This document shows positions 46,001 through 57,945 of a stretch of DNA of 64,000 nt, in pieces. Both the position numbers and the translations under genes were made by a program. Position 1 is the first letter of the stretch, and every line of letters begins with the position of its first letter. Under the pieces are notes generated by a model. It had not been told where the DNA came from. It was given only the letters and a program-made list of their open reading frames with translations, and did no database searches. The DNA is from Parascedosporium putredinis (lineage: Eukaryota; Ascomycota; Sordariomycetes; Microascales; Microascaceae), in the NCBI GenBank assembly GCA_949357655.1, contig CASHTG010000021.1, positions 806,001-870,000 on the forward strand. The letters are read 5' to 3'.

Positions 46001-49000
46001 GGAAGTCGGAGCCGGGCCGAGGTTGCACGTATTTTTATATTTTTATTACAGGGAGCTTGCCGCTCAGGGATCAAACCAGCCACTTGCCAGAGGGACAGTG
46101 CCACGGGGCCGGAGCTCACGCCTGGATTGATTGCTTGACATTGGAGTGCCTTTCCACGAGAGAGAGGCGGTGAAAGATGCCCGGAATGCAACGCATTTGT
46201 GCTGTTTGATTTCCATTTCCATTTTAGGTTTTTTCATTCTTTTTCTTTTTTCTGTCCTTCTCTATTTTGTCGTTTCCTCCTCCTGCCTCTTCACCTTTTT
46301 TCATCTTTGTCGTTCTTCCCCACCCTCTAAAGAATTTGAGTCCCGGTTAGCATTTGACGTGTCACTCGGATTTGTTGGATGACGAATGGCTTCCATGTCG
46401 TTCAATGTTACTGAAGGACCTTGACTAGGTCCCGCTGGCATCCAAGGTTGGTGTGGGGGTAATACGGGAGGGATGATGTGCGTGATTTACTAGTAATAGT
46501 ACTGGGGGTTTGCTGGGCTAGATGACAACTGCGACAAAAAGTATCAATGGATCCCTCCGTTCTTTGACCAGGGATGGTTTGAAGAATCTCCCAGCCCCAA
46601 GCTCCGAGCTCTGCCAGATTAGAATTGCTTTCCCGCTGTTATGACCTATGGGGATTGCAATGGCGATGATGATGGGACGGCCGGTTACATTGCTTTGACC
46701 GACGTAGCGGCCGTCCGGTTCAGGGCAAGACTCGCTGGGAGAAGGCCAAAGAATTTCAAGCCAGCCTTCGGGGTTATAAATGGAGGGTTATTAATGTCTC
46801 ATAAAGGTGTCAAGGGAGCCTTTGGACGACCCGTAGCTCCGAAGACCTTGCCCTGCTGTTGCATTGAAGCCAGTCTCCCTTTGCAGCGGGTTTCCGCTCC
46901 TTTGACATCCCCACCGTCACTCTTCAATGTTGTTTTTTATTTTCCCCTTCCCGCCAACAGCAGGGCTCGCAGTTGTGGTAATAGATTACCATTCGTTTGG
47001 GTGGGACCTCTTCTTCGGGAGCGGTGTTATGTGGTATGATGGCGTCGCAATCCCCTGACGACAAGCCCACGTTTCGCCCCGAGGATGGGTGGCGACTCAC
47101 TCTTATTGAGTCTCTTCTCTCCCTTGCCTCGGTCTCCATGTCCGCACAAGGAGAGGTAGCGGCACAAGCGTAAAAAAAAAGAATCGCTTTGGGACCCTTG
47201 ATCCACCAGAGCAGAAGTTCCTAGTCTAGTGCGTCTGGAACTAATACAGCACCGGCCGCTTCTATCGCTCTAGTCTTGCGGGAATACTAAGCTAAGTAAG
47301 AGTGGACAGCACAGCACCTAGCTAGGCCTTTGATCTTTTCATTATTATTCTCCTTACTATTGACGGAATGCGTGCATGGCAGTATAAACATTGAACTTTT
47401 CAATCCATTGACTGGGGGCGATAAAAATAATGGAAGCAAGATATAGAAGAAGGAAAAAGAAGAAGAAGAAAAAACACGGATGTGATGGTGCGAGAGCTTT
47501 TGGATCAGGCGATGGTTGCTTCTTGGCTTTCAGCGAAGAGGGCGAGTGGCCTGTTCGACGGTGCCGATTGTATCCATCTGCTCGTTCTCCAGCTCCAAGC
47601 ATACGCCCTTTACCATCCAGACGGGATTCGAGCCTCCATCCTGTGGAAAATCCTCGATCCCCAGCCGCTTGCTCTCTCGGCCACTCAGAGCCCGTTCCTG
47701 CCTTCGGTCGTGCTTTCCAGAACTTGTGGAGTCGAACAAGACCCTCCCCTTTTGTCTGTGCCCCCATGTCCACTCGTGGCTCTCCGTCTTGGGCCATACT
47801 CCACTTGATCCCTGCACAGCGGCTTTGCCATGGCTTCCCTTTGCCCCTCAACGCGAGGCATTATTCCTTTGGGGCACTTTGCCTGGGAAAGTGTGGGTTT
47901 GATCAAATTCCCGCTCCGCATCGTCAGAATCAAGCAGGTGGCTTCATCCTCACCCTCGTGTGCCTGACGCAAAAGGGTAATTCTTCCGTGTCGAAACGCC
48001 GCCGCATTTTTATGCGACGGCCCCACTGCAGCTTCCCAAAGAGATGGCAACGCACGCACACATACACTCACACACACACACACACACAAAAACAAAAAAC
48101 AAGGAAGAAAAAGAAAGAAGGGGACTAGATTCGACGAGAACAAAATAGGGAAGCGGCAAAGCTCGAGGGGGCAGCAAGGAATAAGCACACTTGTGTTGAT
48201 GAGGATTTGATGCTTGAAATCATTCAACAAGAATAACAGTTTCTAAGCGGGCCTTTCCTCAAACTGTTTTCAACTAGCCTAATTCGCATTGGATGCTTTT
48301 CTAGCGCAACTCGGTGCTGTCCAAAGGGAGGGCAGACGCCTGACAGGGTCTTAATGGAACGTTTGGAACCTGACTAGCCTCGAAGGAGACTGGACACCAC
48401 GATCCCACAGGGTTGAGTTCGAGGAAGGAAGCAAACGTTCCAATGTTGGTCTTAATTTCCATCACTCCCGTTTGGCTTTGCGAACTTCCGTGCCTCGCAA
48501 CCTTTACTTGCTGTCCCTTGCTGTCCCTTGCTTCCGTGGATTTTTCTTCTCTTTTTCTCTTTTATCCTTGTCTCCCTTTTACACGCATTTCTCCAATTGC
48601 TTTTGCGTTTCTCAACTTCACTTCCTCCCTAGCCTGGCATCTTCTTATCCTTGCAGACCTCGGTAGGGCATTTGACAGCGAACAACCGAAACCGTCTCGC
48701 CAACACTCAAAATACTCTCCTCGGAATACCAAACTGTGTGGCCCGGACCGAGGAACCCCCAACGAGTCGCGACTGGCCTCTTTCCATATCCCTTTTCGCC
48801 TTTCTTTGAGCCACCTTTAGTCCACGTCAAAACGCACCAGAATCGCCCTCCTGATAGCAGAGACAACATTGAACTAGTTAGGAGAACTGATGCAGACGTG
48901 GGTCATCTCACCGAAGACAGGCGTCTGAACCACCTAGCATCTGATCTGTCGGAGTGAGTAAATTTTGTTTCCCGGATTCTCCAAAAGAAAAAAAAGAGGG

Positions 49001-49993
49001 CCCAACACCTTCGGGTGGTTCTCGCTACTTTTCCAAAGGGGGAGGGGACCCATTGGGCATCATCCTCGGCACTTGAGCCTTCGCAGCCGGCGTTGGCTTG
49101 CATCTCCAAAACTCAAATCGGCCACCTGTGGGTATCGCCTCAAGTTCTTCCCATCAACAACAACACGAGTTCCTCGACGTTTTGTGCCACGGCCAACTCG
49201 GCATCGGACCTGCGTGGAACCTAAGGACCAGAAACAAAATATAAATTTGGCCTTGCACGACGTCAACTGCAGCTTACACGTCCGCCCCATCGTACGATCT
49301 ACACAGCATATAGCTGGCGAGACCATTTAACCTTGTCTCTTCCCGCCCGTGTCTCTCTCCTTGCGCCGGTCTCTCCTTACAAGTCCTGTCCTTGCTCAGA
49401 AAAGCAACGACTTTTCGTCTTGACGAGCAGCTAACATCACTCAATATCGCTTGGGCGGTGTGTGGGTTATTTCCCGCCGACAACTCGCTAACGACGTGCG
49501 CTGTCGCGTCTGTCTCACACCTTTTGCCCAGTTCCTTTTCTTATTCTGTTTTTTTTTTTTTCTCTTTCGGCCGTCCTTTTGGGGGCCTCGACAAACTTGC
49601 CGGCTTCTCTCTCTTAGCTCCGTTTGGGTACTTCGGCTGTGTTGGTCCACGAAGGGCCGAATCCTTCACCTGATGCTCATTACCGACGACGTACCTCGCC
49701 AGCAGAGCTAGACGATTGCAAAACCAAGCACCCCGATTGGCAGCGTATGGATGGACAGACGGTGAATCCTTTCCACACACCACACCCAACCCCACCGAGA
49801 CGAGACCCCAACACCAACTCCGACACCGACGCCGATACCGATATCATTCCCGATAATCAACACCAACTCAAAGAGATCGATCTACGCACCCACACCTCCT
49901 CCATCTACCTCTCGGAGGTGCAGCCTTGAACCTTCCTAATCCGTTTTTTCAGAGCGCAGAAAGAGGGGAGCAAAATAACCCACCAGTTTCACA
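46001..49993. other. Gene desert, part 4 (46.0-50.0 kb)
   Basis: No coding segment is supported. An AC run lies at 48068-48088. The + strand from about 48,500 to 49,980 alternates pyrimidine-rich blocks, as fungal promoters and leaders do, and runs into the ATG plus splice donor at 49,994. Confidence 0.45.
48068..48088. repeat. (AC)n dinucleotide microsatellite
   Basis: A CA dinucleotide run of about ten units is followed by an A-rich stretch. Confidence 0.9.
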
Positions 49994-50005
49994 ATGACAT
50001 CTATC
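49994..50005 (+). other. Candidate first exon: ATG in strong context followed by a GTGAGT donor
   Basis: TTCACA ATG ACA TCT ATC is followed at once by GTGAGT, a consensus fungal 5' splice site, after a leader-like pyrimidine-rich region. The encoded MTSI matches the start of fungal proteasome alpha-7 (Pre10), but no matching second exon was found downstream. It could also start a gene with a long first intron, or be chance. Confidence 0.25.
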
Positions 50006-53000
50006 GTGAGTCCTACCGAAAATGACTGCGTTGCCGTTACTTCATTTTCTTTCTTTTCTACCGACTTGGCGTCTCTATCCCCAATTACCCAACTACCCAC
50101 TCCTTGGACTTGCCCTTACACATCTAGTCGGTGAGGGTGAGTCCGCCATAGCATCCCGTGCCCCCTACACTTGGCCACAGAATTTCCATGCTTTGGTTGA
50201 AGACTTTCAAATGAGCTCTAGTCTGAGTGGGCTAGACCTAAGCTTGCTTGTTATTTGGTCCTGGCCTGGTGTGACAGCCGTTCGCGAATCGCGCTCCAAA
50301 GCAATTTGTGTGCAGCCATGAGTGGGTGGATCGATAGACACTCAGCATCTCAGCATCACTCAAATCCGGGTCAGATGCCACAGATGCCAGATGCAACTTG
50401 TTTTTCTTTTCTTGTTTTCTTTTTGATTTGTATAGCCCTTTCCCTTCTCATGTTGTCGTCACTCGGGACTCGCAGGTTGAAAAGGAAAAAAAGGAAAAAA
50501 GGAACCAAGTCAAGCTGGCTTGCATTGCATTTGTCTGGTTTACACTTGGGCGGCGCCAGTACTGCCCCCTAGTTCGGACGCAAATGGCCAGGAAGGGAAG
50601 AACGCCAGCCTAGCGTCTGGGTTGTTCTTCTGTAGAGTCAAATGGATTGACTATTTCCTGCTGGAGGCAACTTGTGCCTCTTTTTCCCAACCATAATGGC
50701 CCAGCTGTTCCAAGCTTCACCGCCGCTGGGCTCATTGAGCCTTGATTTTTGGGCCCACCCCGACTCGCAGACCAGGGATTTGCCCTGTTGGTTCCCCTAA
50801 CCTTGGGGGATCGAGAGATGCTAGTCCCGGCGGGGAAACAAGGAACGTGGAGCTCTTTGTGCAGCCTTTGTTTCACTCCGCATCTTATTGGGTGCGAGCA
50901 ACGGAGTGAGGGGTGAGAGAAAATCATGGCTGGCAATGATTCTGATGGAGCCACCCTGAAAGGGGGAATTTAAGATCTGGGACACTCGGCCCAGCTCGAG
51001 CCACCGCTTGGTGGTTGGACTTGGCCTGTCTTACCAATTACTTGTCAGAATCCTCATTTGCCTCGAACTCGAATAGCTTCGCGAGGTCTGCTCTGGGATC
51101 TCCGTGTCATTTTCGCGAGTGCGTTGGTGACCCTTCTCAACGAACTTGGAACTTGATACGAGCCAGCGCAAGTATTTTGGGCGCAAGTTGGTTAGTGGAC
51201 AGTGTGGGATATGAGTCTCATTCTGGAATTTGCGTCGCCCAGGAGCTAGCCCGTGCAAGTGCCTGATCTAGCCCAACGATAAATCTTCAGTCCATCATGC
51301 CACTTGCACGACCAGCGCGCGACATGGGTACAATGAACGGGATCGGCCCAAAAGTAAAGGGCCCAAAAAAAGAAGAAGAAAAACAAATCACAATTAGAGG
51401 CCCCCCTTCTTCTCCCCTCCTCTTCGTGAGGCCTGAGCTAGCGAGCAAGTCGCCTTTAGCCGTTTCCAGTCCAGCCTCAGTATTGCTTGACTCGACAGTC
51501 GAAGCCAGAGGAAGGAAAGAGCGTAATAGCGAGAATCTGATCGGTCAGAGATGCAAGTGAGCACAGACGCGGCCGGACACACGGACAGCCCTGCTCTTCG
51601 TCCTCGCCCCTTTTGGGCTTTTGGCTATCAAAAGATGGATGGCGGGGTGCGCCGTCGGTCCAACAGACGAGTCTGTTCCCACATTCGTGTCCAAGCGACG
51701 TCCGTCAGACACAGCATTGAACTCTCCAAGTAGATCAGTCAGCGCAAGTACCTCTGGCCGTTATGTCTTGAAGAAGGAGAATCGGGCCTGGAAGGAAAGC
51801 AAGCAAAATCGGCTGGTACCCGCGGTGCCCAGTGGAGTTGATCAGACTTCGCACTGTCACTATTAGCTCGCATTTGAGCTTGTATTGCTTGCGTTCCGGA
51901 CCCTCCAGAGCAGTTCCATTGATCCATTGATGGATGCCAGCACTAGCACCAGCACCAGCTCAAGGCCACAGGCCAGGTCATGCTAGGCCCCATTGACTCG
52001 ATTTTCTCGACCGGCACTAGAGATCAAGAAAGGCAAACGGCTCGGGAAAGGATCGGGGAAGACGGCGCGACCGAGTCAAGCGCAAGCTTCCATGTTCCCT
52101 TCCTTCCTGTTCTTTGCCACACGCCAGGTACCATGCAATGCATGTAACATGGGAAATTCTCATCCTTATCCCCGTCTTTATCCCACCCTCTCTCGCACCC
52201 GCACCCACGCACCCACACACCGCACCCACACGCACCCACACACACGCACCGCACACACGCTCTCTCTCTCTCGCTCTCTCTCTCTCTTTCCCTCTCTCGC
52301 TCTCTCGTGGGCGACAGGGTCTTAGTGATTGCATTCAAATTAAGCCCATGTAGCTTTGGGCTGATATCCCCTTGCCACTTTCCGTTCCCACTCCGTTTTA
52401 ATCGTCATCTAATCCTCTCCCTCTCCTTCTTCTTCCTCTTCTTCTCTATCACCTTGGTTTTTTGGATCTTGAGAAGGGGAAAAGAGCGAAGCCGTCGTAT
52501 TCTATTCCCTTGACATCTCAGTCGCACCCTCCAAGTCATATCCATTCCTCACCTCGACGCCCTAGCCACTCGCGATCTACCATCCTCTGCCCAAGTCTTC
52601 TCTTTCTTGGGAAAATATCAGTCGGAGAGACATATCTAGGGAGTGCACCGCGTTCCATTGTGTGGGCTCCTCCTTGAGTCCTCCGTCACGGGCTGGCTCT
52701 CCCTTAGATTCACCCTTTTTCTCCCTCCTCAAAACGCCCGCGGCGAATCGAACATGCATTGAGAGCCTCCTTAGTCCTCCTGGCCCACCATTCACGTCTC
52801 ATCAATTTCATATTCCCTTATGCTCAAAGCACGAGCAGCATGTTGCTATCACGCAGGGCTTGATCGGTCACAATTACGCCTAGTCACATTCTTGAGCCCT
52901 GTATAAATCATATAGGAGTTCTCTTATCCCCCACCTCTTGCCCTCCGCTCCGACTGACCTCGATCTGCGCGGTTTCTTTCACCGCGTTTTGCCAATTCTC

Positions 53001-53251
53001 GCACGGACAACCCGCCCCCTTCTCATATTTATCTCTTATAAACCAGCTGGAAAACAGCGTGTACATTGTTGGATTCCTTATAATCCCGTTCTTTGCCCTG
53101 TCGCGTTCTGCCAGAGGCTTCCGCATTGTCGCATTTTCACTCGCTCTCCCCTCCTCACTTTTGATTCTGCTTCATATAGAAACAGAGCGAGCACCCTCTT
53201 ACCGCGCCGTGCTGTGGCCACAGCCGACATCACCATCTATTGCGCGCAGCC
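50006..53251. other. Gene desert, part 5, and folliculin 5' region (50.0-53.25 kb)
   Basis: No coding frame is supported. A CAC-rich block and CT-rich block at about 52195-52310 give high-scoring but meaningless repetitive frames on both strands. The 52.4-53.2 kb part is pyrimidine-rich and probably the folliculin promoter and leader. Confidence 0.5.
52195..52310. repeat. CAC/CCACGC-rich and CT-rich simple sequence
   Basis: A degenerate ACCC/ACAC tract at about 52195-52259 passes into CTCT repeats to about 52310. This is low-complexity DNA, not protein-coding. Confidence 0.9.
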
Positions 53252-54738
53252 ATGACGTCGCCGTTGATCTTGGATGACAACCCCTCCATGCTAACTCCCC
53301 CGCGTTCCAGCTATGCCTCGCGCACTACTGCGACCATCATGGTCCGACCCCCTCATGGTCACCGAGGGGCTGCCAATCGCCTGTTCGACGTGTTTTGACC
53401 GCGAAGCCGCTTTCCTGGATGATAGACCGAGCTCTGCCTCGTCGCAGACTATCAATCCTGCCAGTGCAGACTCTGTAGCCGCCATCACGGATGCGTTACG
53501 CAACATCAATTTCTCCGCTCACCGTACCCCGGCACCCACATCCGAAGAAGACGCCCAAGCCCATCGCGCGTCGCTCTTGCGCACCGGTTCCTCCAATTCC
53601 ACCCCTCCAGCCGCCGCTCTCTCCTCTGGATCTGCAATGGAAACCCCGCCTGCCAGCCCTAGCCAGGTTGAATCGAGAAAGCTTCCTCCCCTATCTACGC
53701 CGCGATTCGAGTTTTCGTAAGACGTATGATGATTACGTGACGAAACGCGCCGGTCCCTGCGACAACTGTGCCATGACGCTGCCCAATGACCCGGCGTCTA
53801 AACAAAAGAACGACACCCGCAGTCCCACGCTGCGTACAAAAACACCCTACGCCTGGGTGTTTGGCGGCACAAATGGGCAGGATTCGCCGCCAAATTCTCA
53901 GCCTTCCTCCGCGAGCGACACAGACGGCGACGGCGAGGCGGAATCGGACGAAGACGCACCATTAGAGAGAAAGACGTTTAGGCGAACAGGCACTAGTTCC
54001 ACGACCTCGAGGTCCAGCGTATTCTCGAGCGGCACTCCTGGAAGCCACACCCATTATATCGAATACATCTCGACGAAAGAGCCAGTGCTACCCGCATCGT
54101 TCTCTATAATACGCGCATCGTGCCTCCGCACCCTGTCCTTTGAGACCCTCCCCGTACCCCTTCTGCTCCCGGTAACCCCCGCAGGCCCCACCCATCATCA
54201 CTTCTCACAGCGCCGGAAATGCGGCGTCAGGTGGGCCCATCTTCTTTGGGGATCCGCTTGCGGGCTATACCACTGCTTACATTTTTCGAATTCCCGATAT
54301 CCACGCCCGCGGCCACAAGCGTATCTACGCTTTTCTAGCCTTAAGCACACACAAGGAACGGGTAGCTATGAAGACTTTTGGGTTCATTGCCGCAGCCTTC
54401 CGGGATATGGCAACCTGGATCCAGCAGCTTGCCGACGCGGAAGCTGAGGCAACGTCCGGTGCGCGGCGCATGAATACTGCCCCATCGTCGGTTCAAAGCT
54501 CATCCCTCCAGCAATCGACCAACGTCCAGGACGGTGGCAGCGCATTTGACAGGGCTGCGGGAAGTGCGTTCCTCGGCGGCGGAAGCGCATTCGCCAGGAG
54601 AGCTGGCGGTGGAGGCGGTGCCATTGCTCTCAAGGCGAGGGGTCTACCAGAGCTCGTGGGCATGCCCGACTTTTTGTTCAGCTCCATGTCAAGTTTGTTC
54701 AAATCCTCGGAGAGTTGGGCGTCAAAATGAACGCTTGA
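53252..54738 (+). CDS. LST7: Folliculin / Lst7-like protein (heavily frameshifted as written)
   Basis: Folliculin/Lst7, with a longin-DENN fold, is a GTPase-activating partner of Rag GTPases in amino-acid signalling to TORC1 at the vacuole. Recognisable in order: FQLCLAHYCDHHGPTP, MVTEGLPIACSTCFDRE, RRDSSFRKTYDDYVTKRAGP with CDNCAMTLP, HYIEYISTKEPVLPASFSII with RASCLRTLSFETLP, GGPIFFGDPLAGYTTAYIFR and RIYAFLALSTHKERVAMKTF, and the end FFVQLHVKFVQILGELGVK with stop 54736-54738. About six frame changes are needed, including C5 runs at 53297-53301 and 53348-53352, one near 53695, two between about 54150 and 54215, and a T5 run near 54670. Start ATG 53252 assumes the first slip; alternatively an intron ends at 53310 (CTAAC branch) and exon 1 lies upstream. 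Substitution-type stops are absent, so I favour indel error over decay. Confidence 0.82.
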
Positions 54739-55868
54739 ATAAGCAACTATCACCTGGTATCGCGGCTAGCGGTCGGGTGACTGCGCCCCGTGTAGACGCC
54801 GGTAACCGCAGCGGGGCTCTTGGACCCGATGATGTGGAGACTCGATCTGTCCGCCTGTTACACTCACCTTGCAGCAGAACTTCTCTCGAGGTCTCACAAG
54901 CTCCATGCATTTCGATATCCTCATCTTTCTCCCGATCTCTCCACCTCTCCACCTCTCTCCGGTCTTACTCAACTTTTGTTCCTTTTTCTTTTTTCTTCTC
55001 TTTCTTTTCTTAATGTGGAGGATATACCCCAATGCCCACCAGCGAGCTGTTATCTCGAAGGCGCAATGCATAGCGACAGCAAAGAGTCGGCGAGCTCTTT
55101 TCTTTTCCGCCTGTCCTCCCTCTGGTTTTCTTTTCCCCCTTTTTTCCCCCTTGCACCCTTTTTGCTTCTTCTTGTGTTTAGGGAACTTTTTCATTTTTTT
55201 CATTGGGAAACGCATCGTACTATAAAGGTGGAACTGTTATTGTGTGCTTTTTCTTTCTCAATGTTTTAGGTAACGATGGCTGTACGATGACGACTCGGAA
55301 CGATGACTCTTTTTTTTTTTTTTCCTTTCCATGCACCCTTTTCTAGAGTCTTATCCCGAAGCACAGATCATTACAAGACGGTACAGGAGTCGGAGGGCAC
55401 AAAACAAAAACAAAAACATGGGTAGAGGCGCTCGGAATATAGATATACGAGATGATTCTGAGAAAATGGGGATTCCTCCCAAAGATAGAACTTGGAATGG
55501 ACTTGACTTTGCATTTACTTTGGCCCTTGTACATTGAATTGGTACCTGACACGTAGACCGCGTTGTATCACATGTGAATATCCCGTAAACGTGAGCTAAG
55601 AGTAAGGAGGTAGGTGGGTAGGTTTGTTTGGAAAAGTGATATCTTTATATTACAAAAAGCTAGGGCAGGAACGAAACCAGACGTTAGGAGGGAGCGAGCA
55701 GCATTGCCGGGGAACGAGGAGGTGAAACAGGGCCCTGGCAGGACACAAAAAGAACATGGCCAAGAGGGTGGCGGTGGAAACGTGGGCGTGTTTCTGCGCG
55801 CGCGCGGTTCCGCGTTGCTTTCCACGACTGCGCGCGTTTGTGCGGGTGCGTGTGCGTGTGCCTATGTG

Positions 55869-55915
<47 letters not shown>

Positions 55916-56491
55916 ATCCATGTCTATGTGCGTAGGCGGATGGCTTGCGGTTTGCGTGCAGAGGGCTGTATGTGTGCGTATGTGAGAACACACACGGGTG
56001 TGCATGGAGTGAGAGTGTTTTGCGAGTGTTTTTGTAAGAGTGTGTGGGTGTGGGTGCATCCATGTGTGCGCCTGCTTGTGCCTGCATGCTCGTAATGTAC
56101 ACAAATTCCAATGAGATTATCCCTTCCCCCTTTCCTACTTGTGACCTCTTGCCTCTATCCGCCTCGATACCCCTGGTGGCTGACCAACTACTGACAGGAA
56201 AGGGAAAAGAAAAACACAACAACCCGATGCTATCTTGACAAGAACTTGGCAAAGCTAAACCAACTGCTTTTGCCGCCGTGAACAAGAGCAGTAGGAGGGT
56301 CCCTCCCTTTTCTGAAGGTAAAGGGCACCGACAGAACGCAAGAGAGACCGGGAGAGAGAGGGGACAAGGGGTGGGGGTGGATAAAAAACATGGACGAAAA
56401 AAAGAATCCCATTAATCCGCTTCCCTTTCGACGCCCACCCGTAGCCATTCCTTGACACGCATGCTTCCTCCCCGTCCCGTCTTTGCGCCGC
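54739..56491. other. Convergent spacer between folliculin and RPT3
   Basis: This contains two 3' flanks, a T-rich block near 55310-55323 and a TG microsatellite within a GT-rich 200-base stretch. No gene is seen. Confidence 0.55.
55875..55912. repeat. (TG)19 dinucleotide microsatellite
   Basis: A perfect 38-base TG run lies inside a wider imperfect GT-rich region (about 55840-56090) that yields artefactual Thr/His and Cys/Val frames. Confidence 0.97.
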
Positions 56492-57945
56492 TTATTTGTA
56501 GAAGTCGAACTTGTTCTCATCGCTGGTGCTCTTGACCTGGCTCGAGTAGGCGTCCTCCAAATCGCTCTGAATGATATTATACCTGTTCTTCCTCACGGCG
56601 CGAAGACCGGCCTCCTGCATGATGGCGGCAATAACGGCTCCGGAAAGGGGGTCATTCCGTACGATCAAGCTGTCGAGATCCACCTCGGGGGCAAGGCTCA
56701 TCTTGGAGGCGATAGTAGAGAAAATGAGACGGCGCTCACGGCGATCTCGCAGGGAGGGGAACTCAATCTTTCGATCGAGACGGCCGGGACGGAGAAGCGC
56801 GGGATCAAGTGTATCGGCACGGTTCGTGGCCATGATGACCTTGACGTTGCTTGTTTGATCGAAACCGTCCATCTGGTTGAGGAGTTCGAGAAGAATACGC
56901 TGCACTTCTCGGTCGGCACCGGTCTGGGCATCGAAACGCTTCGTGGCGATGGCATCAATTTCGTCGATGAAGATGATGGCAGGAGCGTTCTCGCGGGCCA
57001 TGCGGAAGACGTCACGGACCATGCGAGGACCCTCACCGAGGTACTTTTGCACGAATTCGGAACCGACGACACGGATGAAGTTGGCCGTGGTGGAGTTTGC
57101 GACGGCCTTGACCAGCATGGTTTTACCCGTGCCGGGAGGGCCATAGAGAAGAACACCGCGAGGGGATCGATACCGATCTGCTTGTAGAGGTCAAAGTGCG
57201 TGAGTGGTAGCTCTACCGCTTCGCGAATCTCCTGTTTCTGCATATCGAGACCACCAACGTCGGCGTATGTTACGTCGGGCTTCTCATCGACACCAAGCAT
57301 GGCAATGGACGAGTCCGCCTCGGGAGGGAGAATATCGACGAGGGCGTTGGAATGGCGGTGGAGGGCAACGGAGGATGACGGCTTGAGCTGTTCGCGGTCG
57401 AGGGTCGAGAGAATGCGGACGACATAGTTGGACCCGGTACTTGACTGTACGATTCCGGTACTGTAGATTCTATGTTAGAGAGCCATGGATTGACCCAAGT
57501 GCAGCCAAGGGAGCCTCTTACTTTTGATCAATGGCCTCCATAAACTGGCCGATAACCAAGGGAACACTCTGGATTCGCTTGATTTCTTCCTGGGCCCTGA
57601 CAAGCTCGCGCTTCAGGTTGCGCTGCTCATCTTTGATATATTCTTCCTGTAGCTGGATGTATCTTTGATTTAAAAATAAAATTAGGATCATGATGCATGA
57701 GAAGAAGAAATACGACGAAAGGGCTTGGAAAACCAGGCTGTTTCAATGCAGCTTTCGGGGGAACTGAGGGCTAGGCTGGGGTGTACATACTCGAGTTGCC
57801 GTTGGAGCTTCTTCAGGTTGGCATATTCGTCGCCACCATCAGGCGGTAGGCCCTCGAAGCTCTCGACATTTGGTATCGTGGAAGGGATGGCCTTCTTCTG
57901 AGTCGCGATATGGTTGGGAGCGACGTCGACGAGCACGTCACCCAT
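56492..57945 (-). CDS. RPT3: 26S proteasome base ATPase Rpt3 (PSMC4)
   Basis: AAA+ ATPase of the 19S base that unfolds substrates. Exons are 57791-57945, 57522-57662 and 56492-57469; introns are 57663-57790 (GTATGT donor) and 57470-57521. The N-terminus has a coiled coil (ANLKKLQRQLE, YIKDEQRNLKRELVRAQEE), then the OB domain (GIVQSSTGSNYVVRIL). The AAA core has Walker A GPPGTGKT, Walker B IIFIDEIDAIATKRF and second region of homology ATNRADTLDPALLRPGRLDR. The C-terminus FDFYK is the HbYX-type 20S-docking tail known for Rpt3. One base is missing in the G4 (plus strand) run 57162-57165, just before Walker A; counting it, exons total 1275 bases, 424 residues. RPN3 and RPT3 are unlinked here apart from sharing the window. 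Confidence 0.95.

Noticed and set aside
46044..46135. tRNA- or SINE-like sequence on the minus strand (box B-like GGTTTGATCCC followed by an A/T-rich tail)
   Set aside because: The T stem does not pair and no acceptor stem can be formed, so it fails as a tRNA; without a second copy a SINE is unsupported.
47430..48128. 232-codon plus-strand frame
   Set aside because: It begins in a lysine homopolymer and ends in an AC repeat, overlaps equally long frames in other phases, and has no recognisable motif.
52024..52338. Arg/Glu- and Cys/Gly-rich frames
   Set aside because: They translate the CT and CAC simple repeats; no protein family signal.
55650..56285. 211-codon minus-strand frame with His/Thr repeats and frames on the other strand with Cys/Val repeats
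   Set aside because: They are direct translations of the TG microsatellite and its GT-rich flanks.
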